This document shows, piece after piece, positions 7,825 to 15,329 of a stretch of DNA of 64,000 bases. The notes below the pieces were generated by a model that was not told the origin of the DNA, ran no database searches, and saw nothing but the letters and a program-made list of their open reading frames with translations. Each line of letters starts with the position of its first letter. Positions within the stretch are counted from its first letter, which is position 1. Made by a program: the position numbers and the translations under genes. The DNA is taken from positions 248,001 to 312,000 of the forward strand of contig JAXMDA010000003.1 in the NCBI GenBank assembly GCA_046349085.1. The letters run 5' to 3'. The DNA comes from JAJXWB01 sp046349085. Lineage in GTDB: Bacteria; Pseudomonadota; Alphaproteobacteria; Rhizobiales; Beijerinckiaceae.

Positions 7825-10035
7825 TCATTGGCTCGGGCGCGACGTCGAGACGTCGCCGCGCATGGACGGCGAAGTCAGCGCGTCGCGTCGCTCGCGCTTG
7901 AGCCGCACCTGAATCATGTGCGGGCAGCGTTGATCGTCGTAGTAGAGTTCCTGGCAATGCATGCAGTAGATGCACTCGTTGACGTTGATGTGGCCTTCCG
8001 GATGGATCGACTGGACCGGGCATTCCCGCGCGCAGCGCTGGCAGGGCGTGCCGCATTCCGGCCAGCGCTTCAGCCATTCGAACATGCGGATGCGGCCGGG
8101 GATGGCCAGCGCCGCTCCCAGCGGGCAGAGATAGCGACAGAAAAATCGCTCGACGACGAGACCCGCAACCAGCAGCGCCGCTGCGTAGAGAACGAACGGC
8201 CAGCTTCGTGCGAACTTGAGCACGATCGCGGTCTTGAAAGGCTCGACCTCGGCGAAGGTTTCGGCGAGCGCCACCGAGTAGAGCGACAGTCCGAACAGGC
8301 CGAGAAAGATCATGTACTTGATCGGCCAAAGCCGTTCGTGAACGGTCCAGGGCACATTGAACTGCGGCACGTGCAACGCCTTGGCCGCGTCGTGCAGCAA
8401 TTCCTGCAAGGCGCCGAACGGACACAGCCAGCCGCAGAACGGCCCGCGGCCCCAGTAGAGCAGCGCCGCCGCGACGGCGGCCCAGAGAATGAAGACGAGC
8501 GGCGCCGCCAGAAAGAATTCCCAGTGGAAACCCGACACGAGCGCGTTCGTGAACGTCACGACGTTCACGACCGAAAGCTGCGCATTGGCGTACCAGCCGA
8601 GCCACACCAGCGTGAACAGCAGGTAGGATCGCCGCGTCCAGGCAAGCAGCGCCGGGCGGCGAACCAATGCATCCTGAAAAAAGAAAATGCCGGTCAGGAC
8701 GACCAGGGCCGCAAACGTAATGGCGATCGTTGCAACATCGCCCTTCCAGATCGTCAGCCAGAGCGGTTCGTCCTCGCCCGGCCGCGCCATCTGCGCCGGA
8801 GTGGCCGGCTCGGCCTGCGGTTTCGCTTCCTGACGCGCTGGAGCCGCCGCAACGAGGTACTTCTCCGGCAGGGAATACGAGACGTCGAAAGTTTGAAACG
8901 CCTTTTCGCGCGCGCCGGTCGCGCGTTGGACGAGAAGTTGCAGTCGCCATTGAGCGGCGATGTCCAGCGTGAAATCCGATGGCGTGACGAACAGATCGAC
9001 ATCGCTGAAATTTGGCGCGCCTTCGGCCGCGATCGAACCGAGCCGCGTGTGATTGCGATCGCGAAAGCGCGTGCTGGCGCCGTCCTGCAAGAGTTCGATG
9101 CGGTCGAAGATGCCGCCGCGAACGTAACCGGAGCCCTTGTACGAATAAGCGCCCTCGCCGGCGATCAGCAAGGCCTGCTGCCCCGGCGCGAGTTGCGTGC
9201 GCAACCGCTGGTAGCCTGCGTCTCCCAGAAGGCTGCGGCCCAGGGTCGGAACCGAAACCGGCGCGACGTAGAGGTCGATGAACAGGTCGTTCGGGTCGCC
9301 CGGTTCGGGGTTCGCCGCGGCTGCGGCGTCGCCGCTGCGCGCAAAGACCTCGTTCACGTCTCCTATCGTCAGCCGAAGACGGCGGACCGATCCGTCGCCG
9401 AGCAGGTCGCCCCAACTCCGTCGCTCGCTGCGTTGCATGTCGACGTTGCGGGACGTGTGGGCGATCCCGGGGCCGGTTTCGCCTCGCCCCCCGAGGCGTC
9501 CGCTGCGGATCAGGCGGGTCGCCGAGCGCACGACGCTGTCGGCCATCACCAGCACCGTGACGGTCGCGCCGCTCACGATGTCGACCTGCGGCGGCTTCGT
9601 CGCGCCCGTCGCGATCGGCTTCATGTCGACGCCGATCAGCTTGTTCATCGCGTCAACGATCCGCTGCTGCGGAATGCCGATGAGAACGATGGGCTCCTTG
9701 TGATCCACGAGCTTGACGCCGCGGATGACGCCTGCGGAATCGATGCCGACGATCAGATGTATGGGCTTGCCGGAATAGCCGGTCGCATTCGTGAAATCGG
9801 AATTGAGATAGACGTAGCCTTTAAGCTGCTCTCCGGCATAAACCGGCGCGAGCGGCGGATCGCCTTGCTGATCGCCGAACTTCGTCGCATCCGGAAAGAA
9901 ATCGGTCGGCTGAACCTTGGCGATATAGGAGGACAGCGATGCGCTCTGCGCGAGGGCGACGGACGAGCGCACAATCGCGCATGGCGCAGCCAAGAGGCAA
10001 AGCACGAGCCAGAGATATCGGCGAAAGTCGGTCAT
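7825..10035 (-). CDS. nosR: NosR, membrane flavoprotein/ferredoxin donating electrons to NosZ
   Basis: NosR (736 residues) is the membrane electron donor and maturation factor for N2O reductase and heads the operon. ATG 10035 follows AGGA at good spacing. In order there are a signal peptide (LWLVLCLLAAPCAIVRSSVALA), a periplasmic FMN-binding domain with the flavinylation motif SGATVT, several membrane helices with the paired motifs CGWLCPFGAL and CRYLCPLGA, and a C-terminal cytoplasmic domain with two [4Fe-4S] motifs (CGTPCQRCARECP and CIYCMHCQELYY). NosX downstream is the matching FMN transferase. Confidence 0.96.
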   Translation of the reverse strand: MTDFRRYLWLVLCLLAAPCAIVRSSVALAQSASLSSYIAKVQPTDFFPDATKFGDQQGDPPLAPVYAGEQLKGYVYLNSDFTNATGYSGKPIHLIVGIDSAGVIRGVKLVDHKEPIVLIGIPQQRIVDAMNKLIGVDMKPIATGATKPPQVDIVSGATVTVLVMADSVVRSATRLIRSGRLGGRGETGPGIAHTSRNVDMQRSERRSWGDLLGDGSVRRLRLTIGDVNEVFARSGDAAAAANPEPGDPNDLFIDLYVAPVSVPTLGRSLLGDAGYQRLRTQLAPGQQALLIAGEGAYSYKGSGYVRGGIFDRIELLQDGASTRFRDRNHTRLGSIAAEGAPNFSDVDLFVTPSDFTLDIAAQWRLQLLVQRATGAREKAFQTFDVSYSLPEKYLVAAAPARQEAKPQAEPATPAQMARPGEDEPLWLTIWKGDVATIAITFAALVVLTGIFFFQDALVRRPALLAWTRRSYLLFTLVWLGWYANAQLSVVNVVTFTNALVSGFHWEFFLAAPLVFILWAAVAAALLYWGRGPFCGWLCPFGALQELLHDAAKALHVPQFNVPWTVHERLWPIKYMIFLGLFGLSLYSVALAETFAEVEPFKTAIVLKFARSWPFVLYAAALLVAGLVVERFFCRYLCPLGAALAIPGRIRMFEWLKRWPECGTPCQRCARECPVQSIHPEGHINVNECIYCMHCQELYYDDQRCPHMIQVRLKRERRDALTSPSMRGDVSTSRPSQ

Positions 10036-10145
10036 CTGTCGTTCCTGCACACGACAGAAGAACGATAACCTTCGACGGGGGATATGGTTCCGCGCCGCTC
10101 GCAAAAAAAAATCAACGAAGGATGCAGGAGCGCGACAGGAGAAGT

Positions 10146-10172
10146 TTGACCAGCTCTGCATGAAGCTGTCAA
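10146..10172. promoter_or_regulatory. Imperfect inverted repeat in the nosR/ferritin-like divergent promoter
   Basis: TTGACCAGCT and AAGCTGTCAA form arms that pair with one bulged base around a 7-base centre. They sit 31-57 bp before the ferritin-like ATG and 111-137 bp before nosR. The outer TTGA and TCAA resemble an FNR/NNR site, but the spacing is far too wide, so an unknown repressor or activator is equally possible. On the minus strand TTGACA at its edge could be a -35 element for nosR. Confidence 0.35.
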
Positions 10173-10202
10173 CATTCGCTGCGTCGAGACACGAGCTTCG
10201 CC

Positions 10203-11048
10203 ATGGCAACCCAGTCCGAACCGCCAGGACCGATCCGCTCCCTTCACGCGTTGTTCGCGGTCGCACATGCGATGGAAGAAGCAGCCGCGCGTCAGTACGA
10301 ATTCTTTGCGCAGCAGATGCGCGGTCAGGCGCGTGAGGCGCTGGCGCAAACCTTCGAACGCGTCGCGGCCGAAGAACGAACGCATGTTGCGAACGTGGAT
10401 GCATGGTCGCGCTCGAAAGTCGGCGAAGCCCCTCGTCAGGCGTTGCTGCCCTGGTCGCCGCCACCGACGTTCGATGACGCCGATGCAGCCGAAATGAATT
10501 CAGCCCGACTGACGCCATACGGCGCGCTCGCGACGGCGGTCGGCAACGAGGAGCGCGCTTTCGCTTTCTGGACTTACGTCGCCGCGCAGGCAGAGACGGA
10601 TGAAATCCGTTCGGCGGCGGAGACGATGGCGCGCGCCGAACTTGAGCACGCCGCCTTGTTTCGGCGCGAACGCCGCGCCGCGTTCCACGCGGAGAGACGA
10701 GGCTCGGCGGACTCGCCCGCGATGGTCGAACTAGGTCTGGACGCCGCCGAAGCTCGGTTGGCGACAGCGATCGAAAACGTTGCGCGGGAGCATGGCGAAG
10801 TCGACTCTGCGCAACTCCGTCGCATCCTCGTCGAAACCGAAACGATGGCGCGGGAGGTCGATCGGGGCGCGACGATCCGCATAGCGTCCGATTCCGGGCC
10901 GCTGGAAATTGCCGAGGCGCTGGTCGACGGCTATCTCGACGGGGCCGCGACGTGCGATTCCGACAAATCTCTCATACGCGCGCAATCGTTCGCGGCGCGG
11001 GCGATCCTGCGCCTGTCCGCGCTGAAACGGGCGATTGCTCCGTCCTGA
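10203..11048 (+). CDS. Ferritin-like/rubrerythrin-type diiron protein
   Basis: The 281-residue product has no signal peptide. Its first 160 residues form a four-helix ferritin-like bundle with acidic/His pairs expected of a diiron site: Glu25/Glu26, Glu58-x2-His61, Glu116/Glu117 and Glu146-x2-His149. This is the rubrerythrin pattern, but no rubredoxin CxxC domain follows. The rest (165-281) is a second helical region without recognised motifs. Family members remove peroxide or store iron. It is divergent from nosR and convergent with nnrS, so a role in iron handling or in protecting the N-oxide pathway is plausible but inferred. Confidence 0.7.
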   Translation: MATQSEPPGPIRSLHALFAVAHAMEEAAARQYEFFAQQMRGQAREALAQTFERVAAEERTHVANVDAWSRSKVGEAPRQALLPWSPPPTFDDADAAEMNSARLTPYGALATAVGNEERAFAFWTYVAAQAETDEIRSAAETMARAELEHAALFRRERRAAFHAERRGSADSPAMVELGLDAAEARLATAIENVAREHGEVDSAQLRRILVETETMAREVDRGATIRIASDSGPLEIAEALVDGYLDGAATCDSDKSLIRAQSFAARAILRLSALKRAIAPS

Positions 11049-11081
11049 AGGCTGTCGGTTTGTAGATTGTCCGGGGCCGTC

Positions 11082-12269
11082 CTAGTTTTTGCCGCGCGCC
11101 CGGGAGAGGTATGGGCCGTAGATGATCGCGAATATGCCGAACGCAGCGATCCAGGCCGCTGCGGCCAGATACAGGAAGCCATTTGCGCCCGACGCGTATA
11201 TGGCTGCTGCGATGCGCGCGACCGCCGAGCAGATCAGGCACAAATAGATCGCCACAGTCGCCCGCGACGCTTGCAGCGCTCGTCCGGTGTGTCCGAGCGT
11301 CGCGCGCGTCATGACCGCGAGGATCATTCCGCCGATTGCGCCGATCGTCCAGGCATGAATGCCGGCGCTCGGCGAAACCATGTCTGGATGGAGCACGGCG
11401 CATGCGTGAAGGACGAAGCCCAGCGGAATGAAGAAGTATGCGGCGTGGAGGACCAGAACCAGCGGATCGCGCCATGCGCGCCAACCGACCCAACGCGCGA
11501 GCCGGAATGTCTGGGCGGCAGCCCCGGCAAGCATCACGACCGCCGTCGTGAGGGTCGCAGGCGCGACAATCCAGCCAGCGAGCGCCGCCGCGGAAATGCC
11601 CACGAGGTATATATCCAGCCGGTCGGCCGAGGCCGGCAGGCGACCGGGATTTTCCCGGACGAGCCAGTTGCGGGTGAAGCTCGGCACGATGCGGCCGCCG
11701 ATCAGGACGATCAGACCGATGGTCGCTGCGATAGCGACCCGCTCGGAATAGACTGCCGCGCCTGTTTCGTGCGCCTCGATGTGGAACGCCATGTTCGCTG
11801 CGAACAGCAGCGTGAGAATCGCAAGCACCTTCAGGTTGCGCCAGTTTTTGCCCGCCACGATTTCCCGCGCGACGACGAGCCCGAGGACCAGCAGATAGGC
11901 GCAGTCGAGAAGCATGGTCGGCGCCCAGCCGATCAATCCGGAGGCGGCGACGGCGATCCTGCCTGCAAGCCATGCGAACAGGAGCGCAAGCAGCGGATTC
12001 CCCTGCAGCGGCAGGCGACCCGTCCAGTTCGGTATTGCGGTAAGAAGAAATCCCGTGACGACTGCCGGCACAAATCCGAAAAGCATTTCGTGCGCATGCC
12101 ACACCGGCGGCGCAAAGATGTTGGGCAGCGTCAGTTCGCCGAAGAACTGAGGGAGCCAAAGCGCGATCGCGAGCGCCGCGAAAAGCGCGCCGAACAGGAA
12201 GAAGGGCCGGAAGCCGTAGCTCAGCAAGGCTGGCCCTTCGTAGGCCTTGAGACGTGGGATCGGCGCCAT
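11082..12269 (-). CDS. nnrS: NnrS family heme/copper membrane protein
   Basis: NnrS is a polytopic (about twelve-helix) membrane protein found with NO and denitrification regulons; it is reported to bind heme and copper and to relieve nitrosative stress. The 395-residue product shows GFRPFFLFGALFA near the N-terminus, conserved HAHEMLFGF, and later AWTIGAIGGMILAVMTRATL followed by GHTGR. It starts 12 bp after the ccoG stop on the same strand, so the two are probably co-transcribed under the operators at 13837-13896. That NsrR context supports the NnrS assignment. Confidence 0.93.
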   Translation of the reverse strand: MAPIPRLKAYEGPALLSYGFRPFFLFGALFAALAIALWLPQFFGELTLPNIFAPPVWHAHEMLFGFVPAVVTGFLLTAIPNWTGRLPLQGNPLLALLFAWLAGRIAVAASGLIGWAPTMLLDCAYLLVLGLVVAREIVAGKNWRNLKVLAILTLLFAANMAFHIEAHETGAAVYSERVAIAATIGLIVLIGGRIVPSFTRNWLVRENPGRLPASADRLDIYLVGISAAALAGWIVAPATLTTAVVMLAGAAAQTFRLARWVGWRAWRDPLVLVLHAAYFFIPLGFVLHACAVLHPDMVSPSAGIHAWTIGAIGGMILAVMTRATLGHTGRALQASRATVAIYLCLICSAVARIAAAIYASGANGFLYLAAAAWIAAFGIFAIIYGPYLSRARGKN

Positions 12270-12281
12270 GACGACTGGTCC

Positions 12282-13799
12282 TCAGTTTGCGATGAAGCGG
12301 TCGGTTATCGTGAACCGTTCGCCGCGGTCCGTGTCTTCCGCAACGAACCGCACCGGCCCGGCCTTCGCCGCGGCGGCGGTGAGGGTGACGCGGAGCGCCG
12401 TCGAATTGTTGGGCTCGACGGCGATTGGCCGGCCCGGCTCGCCGCCGAGAAGCTCCAGACGAGCGTCGACGCCCTCGGCCTTCAGCGCGAAGGCGCGCGG
12501 GACGCCGGACTTGTTGAACAGCTTGATCGTGTAGGCGTTGCGCACGGAGCCGTCGGACAGCGTGACGAAGCGCGGATTGCGGTCGTGTTCGACCGACATC
12601 GCGCCGTCCGCGCGCAACGCAAAGGCCGTCGCCATGCCGGCGGCAAGCGCGATGCAGGCCGCCGCGGCGCCGATCGTCTTTGGCCGCACGAGCCGCGAGA
12701 CGCGCGCCTCGCCACGGCGTCCGCGTTCTATATTGCGCCAGGTCTCGAAGTCGATCAGGCCTCGCGGGCGGTCGAGCTTCGTCATGACGCCGTCGCAGGC
12801 GTCGACGCAAAGGCCGCAATTTATGCAGGCGAAATTCGGCCCCTGCCTTATGTCGATGCCGATCGGGCATACGGCGACGCAGAGATTGCAGTCGACGCAA
12901 TCCCCGGCCGGCTTTCCGTTCGCCCGATGTTCAGCCGCCTTCTTGGCGGACATGCGTTCTTCGCCGCGATAATCGCGATAATTGACAGTGAACGCTTCCG
13001 GATCCCAGATCGCGCCCTGCAGGCGCGGCCACGGGCACATGAAGGTGCAGACCTGCTCGCGCGCGAATCCGGCCAGGCCATAGGTCGTTCCCGCAAAGAT
13101 CGCGACCCACACCCAGGCGAACAGCGAGGCTTCGCCGCGGGCGAATTGCAGCAGGAGCGTCGGCGCATCGGCGAAATAAAAGACCAGCGCGCCGCCGGTC
13201 GCGATCGAAATTCCGATCCAGGCCGCATGTTTGGCGCCGATCTCGACGAGACGGCGCGCGGTCAGCGGCGCGCCCAGCTTCTTCAGTCGCTCGCGCCGGT
13301 CGCCCTCGATCCAGCGTTCGACGGTCAGAAACAGATCGGTCCAGACCGTCTGCGGACAGGCGAAGCCGCACCACACGCGGCCGGCCACCGCATTGGCGAG
13401 GATCAGGACCGCCGCCGCCAGCACGAGCAGCCCCGTGAGGTAGTAGAGATCCTGCGGCCAGATCTCGATGAAGAAGGCATAGAGCCGGCCATGTTCGAAA
13501 TCGAGCAGCACCGCCTGGTTCGGCTCGCCCAAACCCCGGTCCCAGCGCAGGAAGGGCAGCAGGTAATAGACGCCGAGGCAGAACCAGAGCATCGCCCATT
13601 TGATGCGGCGGATGCGGCCCGTGACCGACTGCGGAACCACCGGCCCGGCCCCCGCGCCGATGCCGCGGGCGCGCGAGCGGGCATGGCTGATGTCGAGAGC
13701 GACCTTCTTCGGCCTGGCGGCCGCGGTTCCCCCGGGCTGGCCGTGTACGAGCGGTGTGTGCAGCATCGGCGGGCGCGTCCGGGAGCGAGAACCGGTCAT
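12282..13799 (-). CDS. ccoG: CcoG (FixG/RdxA-type) copper-related Fe-S membrane protein
   Basis: CcoG-type proteins reduce Cu(II) to Cu(I) for cbb3 oxidase assembly and contain two [4Fe-4S] clusters. This 505-residue copy starts at ATG 13799 and has the expected layout: several helices with the CP motifs CGFACPQTVW and CTFMCPWPRLQG, a ferredoxin segment with CVDCNLCVAVCPIGID and CINCGLCVDACDG, then a helix and a periplasmic Ig-like domain. No ccoNOPQ oxidase genes are near. It lies in an NsrR-type regulon with nnrS, so here it may serve copper supply to NosZ or electron transfer during N-oxide respiration (inference). Confidence 0.9.
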   Translation of the reverse strand: MTGSRSRTRPPMLHTPLVHGQPGGTAAARPKKVALDISHARSRARGIGAGAGPVVPQSVTGRIRRIKWAMLWFCLGVYYLLPFLRWDRGLGEPNQAVLLDFEHGRLYAFFIEIWPQDLYYLTGLLVLAAAVLILANAVAGRVWCGFACPQTVWTDLFLTVERWIEGDRRERLKKLGAPLTARRLVEIGAKHAAWIGISIATGGALVFYFADAPTLLLQFARGEASLFAWVWVAIFAGTTYGLAGFAREQVCTFMCPWPRLQGAIWDPEAFTVNYRDYRGEERMSAKKAAEHRANGKPAGDCVDCNLCVAVCPIGIDIRQGPNFACINCGLCVDACDGVMTKLDRPRGLIDFETWRNIERGRRGEARVSRLVRPKTIGAAAACIALAAGMATAFALRADGAMSVEHDRNPRFVTLSDGSVRNAYTIKLFNKSGVPRAFALKAEGVDARLELLGGEPGRPIAVEPNNSTALRVTLTAAAAKAGPVRFVAEDTDRGERFTITDRFIAN

Positions 13800-13836
13800 G
13801 ATCGGGCGATACGCCTTTTCGTGGACGGCATCTCTA

Positions 13837-13859
13837 TTGTGGTATTTATTATGCCACTT
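13837..13859. promoter_or_regulatory. Palindromic operator 1 for the NsrR-type regulator
   Basis: A 23-bp imperfect palindrome with half-sites TTGTGGTATT and TATGCCACTT around a 3-base centre lies 38 bp upstream of the ccoG ATG. It closely matches operator 2. The adjacent gene codes for an Rrf2-family regulator, whose members bind such dyads. Binding is inferred, the repeat is seen. Confidence 0.65.
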
Positions 13860-13873
13860 TAATTGCGCCCGGA

Positions 13874-13896
13874 TTGTGGTATTGTCAATGCCACAA
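13874..13896. promoter_or_regulatory. Palindromic operator 2 for the NsrR-type regulator
   Basis: A 23-bp near-perfect palindrome, TTGTGGTATT-GTC-AATGCCACAA with one mismatched pair, lies 12 bp upstream of the regulator's ATG. It is 37 bp, centre to centre, from operator 1. Its position over the likely nsrR promoter suggests autoregulation together with control of ccoG-nnrS. Confidence 0.7.
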
Positions 13897-13908
13897 TCAG
13901 GACGCCCC

Positions 13909-14397
13909 ATGCGACTTCTCGCCTCAACCGACATCGCCCTTCGCGTGCTCATGCTGCTCGGACGGCAGGACGCCGGCCGAATTCTGAATGTCGAGACGAT
14001 CGCGACGCAGCTCGGCGGCCTGTCGCGCAATCACCTGCACAAGATCATTCAGGAATTGTCCGGGCTCGGCCTGTTGCGCGCGGTGCGCGGCGCCGGCGGC
14101 GGCGTCTCGGTGGCGAAGCCGCTCCACACCGTCCGGCTCGGTTGGCTGATCCGGCAGCTCGAGGCCGACCAGCCGATGGTCGATTGCTTTCGCGAGGGCG
14201 GCGGCGGCTGCGTAATCGATCCGCGCTGCCGGTTGCGCGGCATGCTGCAAACGGCGCGTGAGGCCTTCTACGACAGCCTGGATCAGCACACGCTCGCCGA
14301 TTGCGCGAAAGGCGCCTGGTTCGGCGCTCTGGCCAAGAGGACGGTCGACGGCGACGGAAACCGCCCGCGGCGCGAACGTGCGCGGCAACCGACGTGA
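13909..14397 (+). CDS. nsrR: NsrR-type Rrf2 family transcriptional regulator
   Basis: This 162-residue regulator has the N-terminal winged helix of Rrf2 proteins (STDIALRVLMLLG, then the recognition segment LSRNHLHKIIQEL) and three cysteines in the cluster-binding loop (Cys93, Cys101, Cys107, ending CVIDPRCRLRGML). NsrR senses NO through a [4Fe-4S] cluster; Asp8, a known non-Cys ligand in NsrR, is also present. The spacing between the first two cysteines is wider than in the E. coli protein. ATG 13909 was chosen because an earlier start would overlap operator 2. It probably represses ccoG-nnrS and itself. Confidence 0.85.
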   Translation: MRLLASTDIALRVLMLLGRQDAGRILNVETIATQLGGLSRNHLHKIIQELSGLGLLRAVRGAGGGVSVAKPLHTVRLGWLIRQLEADQPMVDCFREGGGGCVIDPRCRLRGMLQTAREAFYDSLDQHTLADCAKGAWFGALAKRTVDGDGNRPRRERARQPT

Positions 14398-14400
14398 GGC

Positions 14401-14457
14401 GGACGCAGGCGCGCTGTTGCGTTTCGCGCAAACCGCGCCTGTCAGGGCCCTGCGTCC
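14401..14457. terminator. Nested stem-loop after nsrR
   Basis: GGACGCAG (14401-14408) pairs with CTGCGTCC (14450-14457), and an inner CAGGCGCG can pair with CGCGCCTG. The structure begins three bases after the nsrR stop and is followed by a short A/T stretch. It also lies just downstream of the leftward metal operon, so it may terminate both. Confidence 0.5.
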
Positions 14458-14481
14458 TTAATATCCGGTCGACTCTTCGCC

Positions 14482-14664
14482 TCACGCCGGCCGGTCGCGG
14501 CAGGACCGCGCCGCGTCGTCCGCTGGAACGGCGCCGGCGTACAATGGCGCGTCCGCATAGCCATCGTGCATGACGCGCCGGTCGTTCGCGGCGGCTTCCG
14601 GCGACAGGCCAAGACTTGTGACAGCCTTGTCGACCATCGCCAAGTCGAAGCTGTATGGCCTCAT
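14482..14664 (-). CDS. Small coupled ORF (60 aa), unknown
   Basis: The ORF starts with an ATG that overlaps the upstream gene's TGA as ATGA, and third codon positions are strongly G/C, as in real genes here. The product (MRPYSFDLAMVDKAVTSLGL at its start) has no signal peptide, no membrane segment and no motif I recognise. It would be the last gene of the metal-efflux operon. It could still be a chance ORF, because it is short. Confidence 0.4.
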   Translation of the reverse strand: MRPYSFDLAMVDKAVTSLGLSPEAAANDRRVMHDGYADAPLYAGAVPADDAARSCRDRPA

Positions 14665-15329
14665 GTCCTTTCGTTGACCAGATCCACCTGCTCGTCTGGG
14701 CAGGCGGTCTTGAGCCTTGCGAGGGCATCGATCGAGTCGATCGTCTTTGCTGCGGCGCTGCCGTCCGCATCGAGTCTTGCGAGATCGGCGTTTATCTGGG
14801 CGGAAACCGTCCGCGCGAGACGTTGCTCCGCCTCCATCTCTGTTTCGGCTGTCGTGACCTGCCGCAGCTGCTCCCTCAGATTGGAGGCGATTTCGTCACG
14901 GGCCGCGAGCAGCGTCTCTTCCTCATGGCGAGCATGCCCGGCCGCGTGCGTTGTGGCGGCGGCGAGCAGGCAAGCCTTGTCCTTCAGCTCGCGCGCAACG
15001 CGGATCGTCCGATGTGAAATGACGATGCGGACATCGATCGACCTCGCTACTGCGCAGGGCGGCTGCGCGCCTCCCTCAACCTTGATATTGGCGCCGAACA
15101 GAACATTGGAACTGTACACGGCCCGCAGCGGGAGATGCGCGTCCCGGCCTGCGGCGCGGGCCAGACGCTCCAGCTCTTTGAGACTGGTGTCGAACACCGT
15201 CTCGACGGGTCCGGCAGCGATGTCGACATCGATCGGCACACCGTCCGGTTTCGGACACTCGGCTCGAGCAAACCCCGCGGAGAGCGCCGAAGCCAGAGTT
15301 GCGATACAGGCCGCCGAGACCCAGTTCAT
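14661..15329 (-). CDS. Secreted protein of unknown function, coupled to czcA
   Basis: This 222-residue product has a Sec signal (MNWVSAACIATLASALSAGFARA) and should be periplasmic. The middle part contains two cysteines and a His cluster (THAAGHARH), followed by a long helical, charged region with coiled-coil character (residues 130-210). There is no HExxH protease motif, although the arrangement faintly recalls DUF922-type secreted proteins; that link is weak. Its ATG overlaps the czcA stop as ATGA, so it is made together with the pump. A metal-handling role is suggested only by the operon. Confidence 0.7.
   Translation of the reverse strand: MNWVSAACIATLASALSAGFARAECPKPDGVPIDVDIAAGPVETVFDTSLKELERLARAAGRDAHLPLRAVYSSNVLFGANIKVEGGAQPPCAVARSIDVRIVISHRTIRVARELKDKACLLAAATTHAAGHARHEEETLLAARDEIASNLREQLRQVTTAETEMEAEQRLARTVSAQINADLARLDADGSAAAKTIDSIDALARLKTACPDEQVDLVNERT

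Noticed and set aside
7792..10068. A 758-codon plus-strand frame opposite nosR
   Set aside because: NosR motifs on the other strand are unambiguous; the plus frame reads as a charged, repetitive shadow.
11067..13862. A 931-codon open frame on the plus strand opposite nnrS and ccoG
   Set aside because: It has no protein-like segments and is explained by the mirror of G/C-rich third positions in the two membrane-protein genes.
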